Below, in pieces: positions 11,704 to 21,531 of a stretch of DNA of 64,000 bases; the first letter of the stretch is position 1, and every line of letters begins with the position of its first letter. This stretch comes from Streptomyces nojiriensis (GTDB lineage: Bacteria; Actinomycetota; Actinomycetes; Streptomycetales; Streptomycetaceae). Position numbers and translations under genes: made by a program. The notes below the pieces were generated by a model, which was given only the letters and a program-made list of their open reading frames with translations, did no database searches and had not been told where the DNA came from. Where the stretch lies: assembly GCF_017639205.1 (NCBI RefSeq), contig NZ_CP071139.1, forward strand, positions 2,294,001 to 2,358,000, in the 5' to 3' direction.

Positions 11704-12755
11704 CGCCGCCGCCCCGGCCGGCCCTGCGCCACGACCTGCGGCTCGTCCTCGGCCTCGTAGGCCTCGTCCGGGGACTCGCCCTTGGCCGCCGCGGCCGCCC
11801 GCTTGGCGAGCACCCGCTTCTTGAGCGCCTTCATCGCCGGCTCGCGCTCCTTGAGGTCCACGACCAGCGGGGTCGCGATGAAGATCGAGGAGTACGCACC
11901 GGCCGCGAGGCCGACGAACAGGGACAGCGAGATGTCGTTCAGCATGCCGGCGCCCAGGAAGCCACCGCCGATGAACAGCAGCGCGGCGACCGGGAGGAGC
12001 GCCACGACCGTGGTGTTGATCGAGCGGACCAGGGTGCCGTTGATGCTGCGGTTGGCGACCTCGCTGTACGTCCAGCGGGTCTGCTTGGTGATGTCCTTCG
12101 AGCCCTCCTTGAGACCGTCGAAGACGACGACGGTGTCGTAGAGGGAGTAACCGAGGATCGTCAGCAGACCGATGACCGTGCCCGGCGTGACCTCGAACCC
12201 GACGAGCGCGTACACGCCGACGGTGATGGTGAGGTCGTGGATCAGCGCGATCAGCGCCGCGACCGCCATCCGCCACTCGAAGGCGATGGCCAGGTAGATC
12301 ACCACGAGGACCATGAAGACGCCGAGACCGGTCCACGCCTTGTTCGCGATCTGCTCGCCCCAGCTGGGGCCGACCAGGTCGGCGTTGATGTCGGCCTCGC
12401 TGACCTCGAGGTCGGCGGCGAGGACCTTCTTGACATCGGTCGCGGCGCCGGTGTCCAGACCGGAGATCTGGATCCGCAGCCCGCCGGTGCCGAGCTGCTG
12501 GACGATCGCGTCGTGGCCCGAGGCCTTCTCCGCGACCTCCGTCGCCTTGGCCACGGAGACGGAGGACTTCGAGGTGGTGAAGACGGCACCGCCCTTGAAC
12601 TCGATGCCCATGTTGAGGCCCTGGACGGCCAGGGCGACGATCGCCGTGATGGTGATCAGGATGGAAACGCCGTACCAGAGAAAGCGCTTGCCGACGAAGT
12701 CGTAGCCGACCTCACCGCGGTACAGCCTGGCGCCGAGATCTCCCAGCTTCGACAT
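11700..12755 (-). CDS. secF: Protein-export membrane protein SecF
   Basis: A SecDF subunit that uses the proton-motive force to assist late steps of Sec export. The 351 residues have six membrane helices, the N-terminal periplasmic domain, and the conserved MGIEFKGG and GLLTILGYSLYDTVVVFDGLKE motifs with the D/R charge pair. The C-terminus is a long charged cytoplasmic tail rich in Ala/Lys/Glu. AAGGAGGCG precedes the ATG at 12755 and overlaps the end of secD (gap 3 bp). It overlaps apt by 4 bp. Confidence 0.97.
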   Translation of the reverse strand: MSKLGDLGARLYRGEVGYDFVGKRFLWYGVSILITITAIVALAVQGLNMGIEFKGGAVFTTSKSSVSVAKATEVAEKASGHDAIVQQLGTGGLRIQISGLDTGAATDVKKVLAADLEVSEADINADLVGPSWGEQIANKAWTGLGVFMVLVVIYLAIAFEWRMAVAALIALIHDLTITVGVYALVGFEVTPGTVIGLLTILGYSLYDTVVVFDGLKEGSKDITKQTRWTYSEVANRSINGTLVRSINTTVVALLPVAALLFIGGGFLGAGMLNDISLSLFVGLAAGAYSSIFIATPLVVDLKEREPAMKALKKRVLAKRAAAAAKGESPDEAYEAEDEPQVVAQGRPGRRR

Positions 12756-12758
12756 CTC

Positions 12759-14549
12759 TCACGCCTCCTTTGCGTCGACGGGGGCGGGGGCGGAACCGGT
12801 ACGGCGGGACCGGCGGAGCGGAGGCTTGGCGCCCAGCCGCTTCGGGTCCAGCCCGGACCACGGGTGACCGCTGGAGAAGAACTTCGTACGCGCCACCAGT
12901 GTCATGACGGGCTTGGTGAAGAGGAACACCACGACCACGTCGAGCAGGGTCGTAAGACCCAGTGTGAACGCGAAGCCCTGGACCTTGCCCACCGTGACGA
13001 TGAACAGCACCGCGGCGGCCAGGAACGACACGAAGTCGGAGACCAGGATCGTGCGACGGGCGCGCGGCCAGGCGCGCTCGACGGCCGGACGCAGGGTGCG
13101 GCCCTCGCGGATCTCGTCCCGGATGCGCTCGAAGTACACGATGAACGAGTCCGCCGTGATACCGATCGCCACGATCGCGCCGCAGACGGCCGGCAGGTTC
13201 AGCGCGAAGCCGATGCCCTTTCCGAGCAGCGACATGATCGTGTAGGTCAGGATCGCGGAGACCAGGAGGCTGACGATGGCGATGAACGCCAGGCCCCGGT
13301 AGTACACCAGCAGGTAGATCACCACGAGGAGCAGGCCGATGGCGCCGGCGATCAGGCCGGCCTTCAGCTGCTCGCCGCCGAGCGCGGCGGTGACGGTGGT
13401 GACGCTGTCCTCGGTGAAGGAGAGCGGCAGGGCGCCGTACGAGAGCATGTTGCCCAGGTCCTGCGCGGACTGCTGGTTGAAGCCGCCGGAGATCTCGGCG
13501 TTGCCACCGGTCAGCGCCTGGCTCACGGACGGGTCGGAGATGACCTGCCCGTCGAGCACGATCGCGAACTGGTTCTGCGGCATCTGCTTGGTGGCCAGCT
13601 CACCCGTGATCTTGGCGAACTTGTCGGCGCCCTTGTCGGTGAACTGCATGGTGACGATCCACTGGCCGCGCTGGGGGTCGATCTGCCCCTTGGCGTCCTT
13701 CACGTCCTGGCCGTTGACCTGGGCCGGGCCGAGGATCCACTTGCCCCAGGCGGTACCGCGCTGGCCGCAGGCGACCATCGGCTCCTCGGGCTTGGCGCCC
13801 GCGCCGGCGGCGGCGCGCTGCGCCTCGTCGTTGCAGTCCAGCGCCGCGAACTTGGCCTGGAGGGCCGCCGCGGCGGCCTCGTCACCGGTCGCCGGCGCGG
13901 AGGCGGACGCGGAGGGCGACGGAGCCTTGGTGTCGTCTGCCTTCTTCGACTCGCTCGCCGAGGGCGAGGGAGTGGGCGCGGCAGGGGCCTTGAGGGCCTC
14001 ACTGAGCGCGCGGCCCTGGGAAGTGGCGCTGGACGACGGGCTGGCGGAGGGGCTGGTCTTGCCGTCTCCGGCCTTGGGAGCCCCGGAGCCGCTCGCGGAG
14101 GGGCTCGGGCTCGCGGTGCCCTCGGGAGCGGCCGGGGAGCCGTCCGCGAAGGCGAGAACCGGGCGGAAGTACAGCTGGGCGGTGGTACCGACCTGCTCGC
14201 GCGCCTGCTGCTCGTTCGTCCCCTTGGGGATGTTCACGATGATGTGGTCGCGGCCCTGGGTCTGGACCTCGGCCTCGGACACGCCGAGACCGTTGACGCG
14301 GCGGTCGATGATGCCGACCGCCGTGTTCATGTTGGTCTCGTTGATGGCGCTCTCTTTGCCGGGCTCGCTCTTGGCCTTGAGCGTGATGCTCGTGCCGCCG
14401 GCGAGGTCGATGCCCAGCCTGGGAGTCGTCTGCTTGGAGAGGAACATCCCCGCGGTGAGCGCCACCATCGCGATCAGGATGATCGCCAGGGCGCGCCCCG
14501 GCCTCCCCTGAGCCCCCGTGGGCCGCCGGCCCTTCTTCGGTGCTGCCAC
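12759..14549 (-). CDS. secD: Protein-export membrane protein SecD
   Basis: Partner of SecF in the Sec auxiliary complex. The 596 residues begin with one N-terminal helix (~20-38), then a large extracytoplasmic P1 region and five C-terminal helices. RLGIDLAGGTSITL, DRRVNGLGVSEAEV and GIGFALNLPAVCGAIVAIGITADSFIVYFERIRDE are diagnostic. Between about residues 130 and 225, P1 carries a long low-complexity insertion of Ser/Pro/Ala/Lys, making the protein longer than typical SecD. The start is GTG at 14549. yajC lies 153 bp upstream on the same strand. Confidence 0.97.
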   Translation of the reverse strand: MAAPKKGRRPTGAQGRPGRALAIILIAMVALTAGMFLSKQTTPRLGIDLAGGTSITLKAKSEPGKESAINETNMNTAVGIIDRRVNGLGVSEAEVQTQGRDHIIVNIPKGTNEQQAREQVGTTAQLYFRPVLAFADGSPAAPEGTASPSPSASGSGAPKAGDGKTSPSASPSSSATSQGRALSEALKAPAAPTPSPSASESKKADDTKAPSPSASASAPATGDEAAAAALQAKFAALDCNDEAQRAAAGAGAKPEEPMVACGQRGTAWGKWILGPAQVNGQDVKDAKGQIDPQRGQWIVTMQFTDKGADKFAKITGELATKQMPQNQFAIVLDGQVISDPSVSQALTGGNAEISGGFNQQSAQDLGNMLSYGALPLSFTEDSVTTVTAALGGEQLKAGLIAGAIGLLLVVIYLLVYYRGLAFIAIVSLLVSAILTYTIMSLLGKGIGFALNLPAVCGAIVAIGITADSFIVYFERIRDEIREGRTLRPAVERAWPRARRTILVSDFVSFLAAAVLFIVTVGKVQGFAFTLGLTTLLDVVVVFLFTKPVMTLVARTKFFSSGHPWSGLDPKRLGAKPPLRRSRRTGSAPAPVDAKEA

Positions 14550-14702
14550 CTTGTCGTTTCTCCCTGTCCAACCGTCCCGCGCCGGGTCAGCGCGGGGACG
14601 GCCACGAAATGTGTGGTGGGGACCCCTGCCCCCCGCAGAAGTGTCACAGACGGGGACCGTGCCGGTCGCCGGTCGGGCGCCTCCACGGTCCCCCGCCGCG
14701 CG

Positions 14703-15179
14703 TTACTTCGCGCCGGCCTCGCCGTGGGACTTGCCGTCCTCGGGCTCGTCGTCGCCCTTGGGCGCGTCCTCGTCCTTCTTGCCCAGGTCGAGCTTGGGAG
14801 CCTCGTCCTCGCCCTTGGTGAGGTCCGCCTTGGGCTCCTCGGTCAGCGAGGAGGCGTCGTCCGGGACGACCGGCGTGTCGGTCACCTCGTCGTCGTCGAT
14901 GCCGTGGACGATGCGGTTGTACTCCGCGTCCTCCAGAACGGCGCCGATGGCGTTCTTCGCGAAGATCGCGTGGACGCCGGGGGCCAGCTCGAGGGTGACC
15001 GTGTCGTCACCGATCTCCTTCACCGTGGCGTACATGCCGCCGATGGTGCGGACCCCGGTGCCGGGCGTCATGTGGTCGCGCATCTGCGCGGCGGCCTGCT
15101 GCTTCTTCTTCGCGGAGCGGGTCATCAGGACCATCGCCCCGATGAGCACCACGAACGGGAGGAATGTCACGAGATTCAC
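14703..15179 (-). CDS. yajC: Preprotein translocase subunit YajC
   Basis: A small Sec-associated protein with one N-terminal membrane helix (residues 3-20). A basic stretch (SAKKKQQ) and the YajC core (MTPGTGVRTIGGMYATVKEIGDDTVTLELAPGV) follow. The 158 residues exceed the ~100-110 of enterobacteria because of a very acidic, Lys/Glu/Asp-rich C-terminal tail (from about 95), common in actinobacteria. The start is GTG at 15179. It belongs to the ruvCAB-yajC-secDF-apt gene string. Confidence 0.95.
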   Translation of the reverse strand: MNLVTFLPFVVLIGAMVLMTRSAKKKQQAAAQMRDHMTPGTGVRTIGGMYATVKEIGDDTVTLELAPGVHAIFAKNAIGAVLEDAEYNRIVHGIDDDEVTDTPVVPDDASSLTEEPKADLTKGEDEAPKLDLGKKDEDAPKGDDEPEDGKSHGEAGAK

Positions 15180-15344
15180 GGGACGGAGATCCTTCGCACG
15201 ACCGCACGCGGACGGCGGCCTTTTCTACGGGGGTGGGCACACCGACCCGAAGGGTCGGCATCGGCGGAGTCTAGGCGAGTCCGCACCGATGGAACAACGC
15301 CCAGCATGGCACCGCAGTTCCTGAGGGGGCGAACCTCCGCGCCG

Positions 15345-16406
15345 TCAGGCCCCGAACAAGCCCTGTTGTCCGCTTGATCCACTCCCGCCGTGCTGCGGCG
15401 GTACGAGTCCCAGGTGAGCCCATGCGGCGGGGGTCGCCACCCGCCCCCTGGGGGTACGTGCGAGCAGCCCCTCGCGGACCAGGAACGGCTCCGCGACCTC
15501 CTCCACGGTCTCCCGCTCCTCGCCCACGGCCACGGCGAGGGTGGACAGGCCCACGGGTCCGCCGCCGAACAGCTTGAGCAGGGCTTCGAGAACGGCGCGA
15601 TCCAGTCGGTCGAGGCCGCGCCCGTCCACCTCGTACACCTGGAGGGCGGTACCGGCCACCTCGCGGTTGATCACGCCGTCCGCCCGGACCTGGGCGTAGT
15701 CGCGGACGCGGCGCAGCAGACGGTTGGCGATGCGCGGGGTGCCGCGGGAGCGGCCGGCGATCTCGGCGGCGCCGGCGGTGTCGATCTCCACGTCGAGGAG
15801 GCGGGCGGAGCGGTGGATGACGCGTTCCAGCTCCTCGGGGGCGTAGAACTCCATGTGCCCGGTGAAGCCGAAGCGGTCGCGCAGCGGCGGGGGCAGCAGG
15901 CCGGCCCGGGTGGTGGCGCCGACCAGGGTGAAGGGCGGCAGCTCCAGCGGGATCGCGGTGGCCCCGGGTCCCTTGCCGACGATCACGTCGACGCGGAAGT
16001 CCTCCATGGCCATGTAGAGCATCTCCTCGGCGGGCCGGGACATGCGGTGGATCTCGTCGAGGAAGAGGACCTCGCCCTCCTGGAGGGAGGAGAGGATCGC
16101 CGCCAAGTCGCCCGCGTGCTGGATGGCGGGGCCGGAGGTGATGCGGATGGGCGCGCCCATCTCGGCCGCGATGATCATGGACAGGGTGGTCTTGCCGAGG
16201 CCTGGCGCGCCGGAGAGCAGGACGTGGTCTGCGGTGGCTCCGCGCTGGCGGGCCGCCTTGAGGACGAGGTCCAGCTGCTGGCGGACCTTCTCCTGGCCGA
16301 CGAACTCGCCGAGGTCCTTCGGGCGCAGCGCCGCCTCGACGGCGGTGTCCTCGCCGTCGGCGGCGGCCGCCACGATCCGGTCGTCGCTCTCGTCTTCCCA
16401 GTTCAC
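15345..16406 (-). CDS. ruvB: Holliday junction branch migration ATPase RuvB
   Basis: Hexameric AAA+ motor that drives branch migration with RuvA. The 353 residues show Walker [10 protein letters not shown] (about 64-72), Walker [16 protein letters not shown] (about 115), sensor [19 protein letters not shown] and the C-terminal winged-helix DNA-binding domain ([18 protein letters not shown]). The start is GTG at 16406. It follows ruvA by 62 bp in the ruvC-ruvA-ruvB order. Confidence 0.98.
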   Translation of the reverse strand: MNWEDESDDRIVAAAADGEDTAVEAALRPKDLGEFVGQEKVRQQLDLVLKAARQRGATADHVLLSGAPGLGKTTLSMIIAAEMGAPIRITSGPAIQHAGDLAAILSSLQEGEVLFLDEIHRMSRPAEEMLYMAMEDFRVDVIVGKGPGATAIPLELPPFTLVGATTRAGLLPPPLRDRFGFTGHMEFYAPEELERVIHRSARLLDVEIDTAGAAEIAGRSRGTPRIANRLLRRVRDYAQVRADGVINREVAGTALQVYEVDGRGLDRLDRAVLEALLKLFGGGPVGLSTLAVAVGEERETVEEVAEPFLVREGLLARTPRGRVATPAAWAHLGLVPPQHGGSGSSGQQGLFGA

Positions 16407-16468
16407 GGTGTCAGTCTGCCTTCTCGGTTCGTACGGTGGTCGGTCGCCCGCGGGCGGGCCGGCGGCGG

Positions 16469-17101
16469 CTAGCGGGCCCGGTTCAGGGACTGGAGGGCCG
16501 CCCGCAGGAGCTGCGGAACCGGGGCCGAACCGCCGGCGGCGATGGCGGCCTCGGCCTGCGGCGTGACCGCCGCGACCGCGTCCTCCGCCTCGCGCGAGGC
16601 ATAGCCGAGGCCGATCAGGGCGGCGGAGAGCTGCTCGGTCCAGGGGGCGGGCCCGGAGGCCGCGGCGCGCTGCGCGCCCACGAGGCCGCTGCTGCCCAGC
16701 GGGGCCCCCAGCTTGCCCTTCAGTTCGAGGAGTAGCTTCTGCGCGCCCTTCTTGCCGATGCCCGGCACCGCCACCAGCGCCTTCTCGTCGCCGGTGGAGA
16801 CGGCCAGGCGCAGCGCGTCGGGGCTGTGCACGCCGAGCATCGCCTGGGCGAGCCGCGGCCCGACCCCGCTGGCGGTCTGCAGGATCTCGAAGACCTGGCG
16901 CTCGTCGTCGTCCGCGAAGCCGTACAGGGTCAGCGAGTCCTCGCGTACGACGAGGGAGGTGGCCAGCCGGGCCTGCTCGCCCATCCGCAGGCCGGCGATG
17001 GTGGTGGGCGTGCAGTGCACGGCCATGCCCACTCCCCCGACCTCGATCACGGCAAGGGTGGGGGCGAGTGCGGCGACCGGGCCGCTGACGAAGGCGATCA
17101 T
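16469..17101 (-). CDS. ruvA: Holliday junction DNA helicase subunit RuvA
   Basis: Tetrameric junction-binding protein that loads RuvB. The 210 residues comprise an N-terminal OB domain ([12 protein letters not shown]), two helix-hairpin-helix segments ([39 protein letters not shown]) and the C-terminal RuvB-contacting domain, linked by a short Ala/Gly/Ser-rich hinge. The ATG at 17101 overlaps the ruvC stop (ATGA), so it is translationally coupled. Confidence 0.98.
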   Translation of the reverse strand: MIAFVSGPVAALAPTLAVIEVGGVGMAVHCTPTTIAGLRMGEQARLATSLVVREDSLTLYGFADDDERQVFEILQTASGVGPRLAQAMLGVHSPDALRLAVSTGDEKALVAVPGIGKKGAQKLLLELKGKLGAPLGSSGLVGAQRAAASGPAPWTEQLSAALIGLGYASREAEDAVAAVTPQAEAAIAAGGSAPVPQLLRAALQSLNRAR

Positions 17102-17628
17102 CGGGTACGGCCTTTCGAGGCGTGCTGGGCGACCGCCTGCTGGAGGCGGTTCTGGGCGGGGGCCCGCCAGATGTGGCAGATGGCGAGGGCGAGGGCGTCG
17201 GCGGCGTCCGCCGGCTTGGGTGGCGCGTCCAGCCTCAGCAGCCGGGTGACCATCGCGCCGACCTGGGCCTTGTCGGCCCGGCCGCTGCCGGTGACGGCCG
17301 CCTTGACCTCGCTGGGGGTGTGCAGGGCGACCGGTATCCCGCGGCGGGCGGCGCACAGCATCGCGACGGCGCTCGCCTGGGCGGTGCCCATCACGGTGCT
17401 GACGTTGTGCTGGCTGAACACCCGCTCCACGGCGACGACTTCGGGCCGGTACGTGTCGAGCCATTCCTCGATGCCCTGTTCGACGGCGACGAGCCGGTGG
17501 CCCAACTCGGCGTCCGCGGGCGTCCGTACGACCCCCACGCCGAGCATGGTCAGCGGCCGTCCGGCCACGCCCTCGACGACGCCGACACCACACCGCGTCA
17601 GCCCCGGGTCGACGCCCAGCACTCGCAC
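17098..17628 (-). CDS. ruvC: Holliday junction resolvase RuvC
   Basis: Metal-dependent endonuclease that resolves Holliday junctions. The 176 residues include the acidic catalytic residues D7 ([11 protein letters not shown]), E68 (AVERVF) and the C-terminal D pair ([15 protein letters not shown]). The start is one of two adjacent GTG codons (17631 or 17628) behind GGAGG; 17628 gives the family-typical MRVLGVDPG. The last ~20 residues form a basic tail. It overlaps ruvA by 4 bp. Confidence 0.97.
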   Translation of the reverse strand: MRVLGVDPGLTRCGVGVVEGVAGRPLTMLGVGVVRTPADAELGHRLVAVEQGIEEWLDTYRPEVVAVERVFSQHNVSTVMGTAQASAVAMLCAARRGIPVALHTPSEVKAAVTGSGRADKAQVGAMVTRLLRLDAPPKPADAADALALAICHIWRAPAQNRLQQAVAQHASKGRTR

Positions 17629-17746
17629 CACCGCCACCTCCTCATTCGCGCAGGTGTGCAGGCTACCGGCCGCCTGTGACAGCGGCACCGACCGCACGGA
17701 CCGACCCGCCGGGCCGGGGGCGTCGGAAGTGCCGGGGACGGAAACG

Positions 17747-17783
17747 ACGGTGGGCCGACGGGGCGTCCCCGTCGGCCCACCGT
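17747..17783 (-). terminator. Terminator of yebC
   Basis: A near-perfect 17-bp stem (ACGGTGGGCCGACGGGG and complement) with a 3-nt loop lies 11 bp after the yebC stop. CGTTTC follows on the minus strand. Confidence 0.85.
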
Positions 17784-17793
17784 TGACGCCCGG

Positions 17794-18546
17794 TCAGGCG
17801 TCGACCTTCTCCATGACCTCGTCCGAGACGTCGAAGTTGGCGAAGACGTTCTGCACGTCGTCGCTGTCCTCCAGCGCGTCGATCAGCTTGAAGATCTTGC
17901 GCGCGCCCTCTTCGTCCAGCTCGACCTGCATGGTCGGCAGGAAGTTGGAGTCGGCCGAGTCGTAGTCGATGCCGGCCGCCTGGAGCGCGGTGCGGACCGC
18001 GACCATGTCGGTGGCCTCGCTGATGATCTCGAAGCTGTCGCCGAGGTCGTTGACCTCTTCGGCACCCGCGTCGAGCACCGTCTCCAGGACGTCGTCCTCG
18101 GAGAGCTCGCCCTTGGGCAGCAGGACGACACCCTTGCGGTTGAACAGGTACGAGACCGAGCCCGGGTCGGCCATCGAACCGCCGTTGCGGGTCATGGCGA
18201 CACGCACGTCGGACGCGGCACGGTTGCGGTTGTCGGTGAGGCACTCGATGAGCACCGCGACACCGTTCGGACCGTAGCCTTCGTACATGATCGTCTCGTA
18301 GTCGGCGCCGCCGGCCTCAAGACCACCGCCGCGCTTGACCGCGGAGTCGATGTTCTTGTTCGGGACCGAGCTCTTCTTGGCCTTCTGGATGGCGTCGAAG
18401 AGCGTCGGGTTGCCGTCGATGTCGGCGCCGCCCATACGGGCCGCGACCTCGATGTTCTTGATCAGCTTCGCGAAGAGCTTGCCGCGCTTGGCGTCAACCA
18501 CGGCCTTCTTGTGCTTCGTCGTAGCCCATTTAGAGTGGCCGGACAT
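17794..18546 (-). CDS. yebC: YebC/PmpR family protein (TACO1 family)
   Basis: The 250-residue protein starts with the diagnostic [30 protein letters not shown]. Its three-domain YebC fold includes [27 protein letters not shown] and [13 protein letters not shown]. Family members act as DNA-binding regulators and, as shown more recently for several bacteria, as ribosome-associated factors helping translation of proline-rich stretches; which applies here cannot be told from sequence. It lies between pdxT (57 bp upstream) and ruvC, a standard actinobacterial position. Confidence 0.96.
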   Translation of the reverse strand: MSGHSKWATTKHKKAVVDAKRGKLFAKLIKNIEVAARMGGADIDGNPTLFDAIQKAKKSSVPNKNIDSAVKRGGGLEAGGADYETIMYEGYGPNGVAVLIECLTDNRNRAASDVRVAMTRNGGSMADPGSVSYLFNRKGVVLLPKGELSEDDVLETVLDAGAEEVNDLGDSFEIISEATDMVAVRTALQAAGIDYDSADSNFLPTMQVELDEEGARKIFKLIDALEDSDDVQNVFANFDVSDEVMEKVDA

Positions 18547-18603
18547 CTGCCTGTCTCCTTCGCGTCACCAACAATGTTCGCCTCAGATCCTACCGGGACG
18601 CCG

Positions 18604-19197
18604 TTACAGCCCCGCGCGCACCATGTCGACGAAGTACGCGTGAACGCGGTCGTCTCCGGTCAACTCGGGGTGGAACGAGGTCGCCAGGACGTTGCCCTGG
18701 CGCACGGCGACCGTGTGGCCGTCGTACGTGGCGAGCACCTCGGCGGCGGCGCCGACGGACTCGACCCAGGGCGCGCGGATGAAGACGCCCTCGACCGGAC
18801 CGCCCGCTATGCCCGCGAAATCGATCTTCGCTTCGAAGGATTCGTTCTGGCGGCCGAACGCGTTGCGGCGGACGATCATGTCGATGCCGCCCAGGGTCTC
18901 CTGGTCCTCACGGCCGTCCAGGAGCTTGTCCGCCAGCATGATCATGCCGGCGCAGGTGCCGTACACGGGCATGCCGGCCGCCACGCGCTCGCGCAGCGGC
19001 TCCAGCATGCCGAACAGCACGGCGAGCTTCGACATGGTGGTGGACTCGCCGCCGGGGATCACCAGGGCGTCCACCTCGGCGAGCTCCTCGGGACGCCGGA
19101 CCGGCCTGGCCACGGCGTCCGCCGCGGCCAGGGCGATCAGGTGTTCCCGTACGTCGCCCTGGAGAGCCAGGACACCGATCACGGGGGTGTTCGTCAT
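18604..19197 (-). CDS. pdxT: Pyridoxal 5'-phosphate synthase glutaminase subunit PdxT
   Basis: Supplies ammonia to PdxS by hydrolysing glutamine. The 197 residues are a class I glutamine amidotransferase fold with nucleophile C82 (VYGTCAGMI) and the catalytic H176/E178 pair ([10 protein letters not shown]). The N-terminal [12 protein letters not shown] is typical. The ATG at 19197 lies 6 bp after the pdxS stop, so the two subunits are co-expressed. Confidence 0.98.
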   Translation of the reverse strand: MTNTPVIGVLALQGDVREHLIALAAADAVARPVRRPEELAEVDALVIPGGESTTMSKLAVLFGMLEPLRERVAAGMPVYGTCAGMIMLADKLLDGREDQETLGGIDMIVRRNAFGRQNESFEAKIDFAGIAGGPVEGVFIRAPWVESVGAAAEVLATYDGHTVAVRQGNVLATSFHPELTGDDRVHAYFVDMVRAGL

Positions 19198-19203
19198 GAC
19201 CGA

Positions 19204-20121
19204 TTACCAGCCGCGGTTGGCGTAGCGCTCGGACTCGGGGAGGGTGTCGCAGTTGATGCCGACCATGGCCTCGCCCAGGTTGCGGGAGGCGTCCGCGATG
19301 ATCTTCGGGTCGTCGTAGAAGGTGGTGGCCTTCACGATGGCGGCGGCGCGCTTGGCCGGGTCGCCCGACTTGAAGATGCCGGAGCCGACGAAGACGCCCT
19401 CGGCGCCGAGCTGGCGCATGAGCGCGGCGTCGGCCGGGGTGGCGACGCCACCGGCGGAGAACAGCACGACCGGGAGCTTGCCGAGCTCGGCAACTTCCTT
19501 GACGAGCTCGTACGGGGCGCGCAGCTCCTTGGCGGCGGCGAACAGCTCGTTGTTGTCGTAGCCGCGCAGGCGGGCGATCTCGTTCTTGATCTGGCGCAGG
19601 TGGCGGACGGCCTCGACGACGTTGCCGGTGCCGGCCTCGCCCTTCGAGCGGATCATGGCCGCGCCCTCGGCGATGCGGCGCAGGGCCTCGCCCAGGTTGG
19701 TGGCGCCGCAGACGAAGGGGGTGGTGAACGCCCACTTGTCGGAGTGGTTGACCTCGTCGGCCGGGGTCAGGACCTCGGACTCGTCGATGTAGTCGACGCC
19801 GAGGGACTGCAGGACCTGGGCCTCGACGAAGTGGCCGATGCGGGACTTGGCCATGACCGGGATCGAGACGGCCTCGATGATCTCTTCGATCATGTTGGGG
19901 TCCGACATGCGCGCGACGCCGCCGTCCTTGCGGATGTCGGCGGGGACCCGCTCCAGGGCCATGACGGCCACGGCGCCGGCATCCTCGGCGATCTTCGCCT
20001 GCTCGGCGTTGACCACGTCCATGATCACGCCGCCCTTCAGCTGCTCGGCCATGCCGCGCTTGACGCGCGAGGTGCCGATCGCCGATTCGGCGGACTGGGG
20101 GGAGGTGGGAAGCGTGCTCAC
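19204..20121 (-). CDS. pdxS: Pyridoxal 5'-phosphate synthase lyase subunit PdxS
   Basis: Forms PLP from ribose 5-phosphate, glyceraldehyde 3-phosphate and PdxT-derived ammonia. The 305 residues form a (beta/alpha)8 barrel. [21 protein letters not shown], catalytic K92 ([10 protein letters not shown]) and the phosphate-binding [30 protein letters not shown] are visible. The start is GTG at 20121 behind GAGTGAGG. The 148 bp upstream contains no gene and is the likely promoter region of the pdxST transcript. Confidence 0.98.
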   Translation of the reverse strand: MSTLPTSPQSAESAIGTSRVKRGMAEQLKGGVIMDVVNAEQAKIAEDAGAVAVMALERVPADIRKDGGVARMSDPNMIEEIIEAVSIPVMAKSRIGHFVEAQVLQSLGVDYIDESEVLTPADEVNHSDKWAFTTPFVCGATNLGEALRRIAEGAAMIRSKGEAGTGNVVEAVRHLRQIKNEIARLRGYDNNELFAAAKELRAPYELVKEVAELGKLPVVLFSAGGVATPADAALMRQLGAEGVFVGSGIFKSGDPAKRAAAIVKATTFYDDPKIIADASRNLGEAMVGINCDTLPESERYANRGW

Positions 20122-20269
20122 GGATTGACCTCACTCGAAAGGAAGACGGGGTTCTGCTCGTACTACTCGGCTGAGGAAACCCCAGGGGATCAGTCCACTA
20201 CAAGGGCCAATGTGGAGCCTGTGGCTCCTTGATTTGTCCCTCGCGGCCCTTGGAAGCCCCCGGGGTGCC

Positions 20270-20812
20270 CTAAGTCGGCCGATCTGCAAGATCCACCGGA
20301 GGCTCGTCGTCCATTTCGAAGGCGAGCGGGAACGGCGCGTGCCCCGCCAGTCTGAACCAGCGGACCTTGCGATGCCTGCGCAGCGCGCGGGCGGCCCGTA
20401 CCGAGTCGTTGAGGAAGCGCCGCGCCATCGGAACCCGGCGGACGGCCGCCGCCAGCTCCTCCGTGGCCTCGGCCCCACCGGGGGCCGCCTTGAGCACGTC
20501 GACCTGGTCGGCATCGGCGAAGACCGCCCGCAGCGCCTGGCTGAGCTCGCTCTCGGCCACCTCGCGGTGGTCCTCCTCGGCCTGCCGGGCGGCGTGCGCG
20601 GCCTCGTAGAGCACCAGGGAGGAGGCGGGGTCGAGCACCCCGGAGGTGGCCACCTCCAGCACGACGGAGGCCCGGCGCACCAGCTGCGCGTCGAGCGCGG
20701 CCCGGGCGGCGTCCATCCGCGAGTGCAGCCGGTCGAGCCGGCCGGCGGTCCAGCTGAGGTAGACCCCGACGACTCCGAGAGCCAGGGCGATCCAGACAAG
20801 GGTTTCGATCAC
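20270..20812 (-). CDS. Uncharacterised membrane-anchored protein
   Basis: A 180-residue protein with one N-terminal transmembrane helix (IETLVWIALALGVVGVYLSW). A long helical cytoplasmic region follows, rich in Ala/Arg/Glu (RLDRLHSRMDAARAALDAQLVRRASVVLEVA...), with LNDSVRAARALRRHRKVRWFRLAGHA near the end. The pattern resembles LemA-like or other single-pass coiled-coil proteins but no family was recognised. The GTG at 20812 is the first start placing the helix at the N-terminus. Located between pdxS and the PIM operon, with no close partner. Confidence 0.8.
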   Translation of the reverse strand: MIETLVWIALALGVVGVYLSWTAGRLDRLHSRMDAARAALDAQLVRRASVVLEVATSGVLDPASSLVLYEAAHAARQAEEDHREVAESELSQALRAVFADADQVDVLKAAPGGAEATEELAAAVRRVPMARRFLNDSVRAARALRRHRKVRWFRLAGHAPFPLAFEMDDEPPVDLADRPT

Positions 20813-20921
20813 GCTGCGCGACCCTACCGCTCCACGCGCCCCCGGCCCCCATTGCCCCTGTCCCGGGCCGCCCCCGGACCCGTAGGGTTCATGATCCAAA
20901 GCTATTGGGGGGATACGACCC

Positions 20922-21527
20922 ATGAGATCGCGCCGCAGAACGCCGGCACTCACACTTCTGGCGATGGCCGCCGCCCTGGTGGCCGGCGCCTTGGTGGCCG
21001 GCACCCTGGCCGCTTGCCTCTGGGGCGGTTCGGACGGCGGTCTCGTCGTCCTGGGCAAGGTGCGCGGCCACTTCGTCACGATGGGCTGGGTGACGTTGGT
21101 CGCCCTGATCGGGGCGGTCCTGCTGGGAGCGCGGAAACCGGCGACGCGCCTCGCCGTCGGCCTTCCGCTGGCCGTGATCGGCGTCCCGGTCCTGAGCATC
21201 GCCACCTTGCTGGCCATGCTGACGGGCGGGGACGTACGGACGCGGGACCTGGCGTCCCCCGGCCGGGACGACCGACGACTGGTCATCGAGCAGGGGCTGG
21301 CCGGGATCGACCCGGTGTGGACGGTGTACGTCCACCAGGGCAGCGGGCTCCTGGAGCGCCGCTGGACCGTCGGCTCCTTCAACGGCGACGCGCCCCACTA
21401 CGCACTGCGCGAGACCGTGTGGACGGCCCCCGACCGGATCCGCATGACCACCGGGGGCGGGGAGGTCCACGAAGTGACCGTCGCCCCCGGCGGGCGGCCC
21501 GACCGAACCGTCTCCGCCGGGTGGTGA
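20922..21527 (+). CDS. Uncharacterised membrane protein
   Basis: A 201-residue protein. Basic residues (MRSRRRTP) precede a first helix (~9-31) ending near a Cys (LAACLWGG). Two more helices follow (~50-68 and ~75-98), then a C-terminal ~100-residue soluble domain (VWTVYVHQGSGLLERRWTVGSFNGD...). C32 sits in an LAAC-like context, but the flanking GTLAAC with two later helices argues against a simple lipoprotein. It is the only plus-strand gene between pdxS and the PIM operon. Its stop lies 4 bp from the end of the convergent mannosyltransferase gene. No family recognised. Confidence 0.7.
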   Translation: MRSRRRTPALTLLAMAAALVAGALVAGTLAACLWGGSDGGLVVLGKVRGHFVTMGWVTLVALIGAVLLGARKPATRLAVGLPLAVIGVPVLSIATLLAMLTGGDVRTRDLASPGRDDRRLVIEQGLAGIDPVWTVYVHQGSGLLERRWTVGSFNGDAPHYALRETVWTAPDRIRMTTGGGEVHEVTVAPGGRPDRTVSAGW

Positions 21528-21531
21528 ACCC

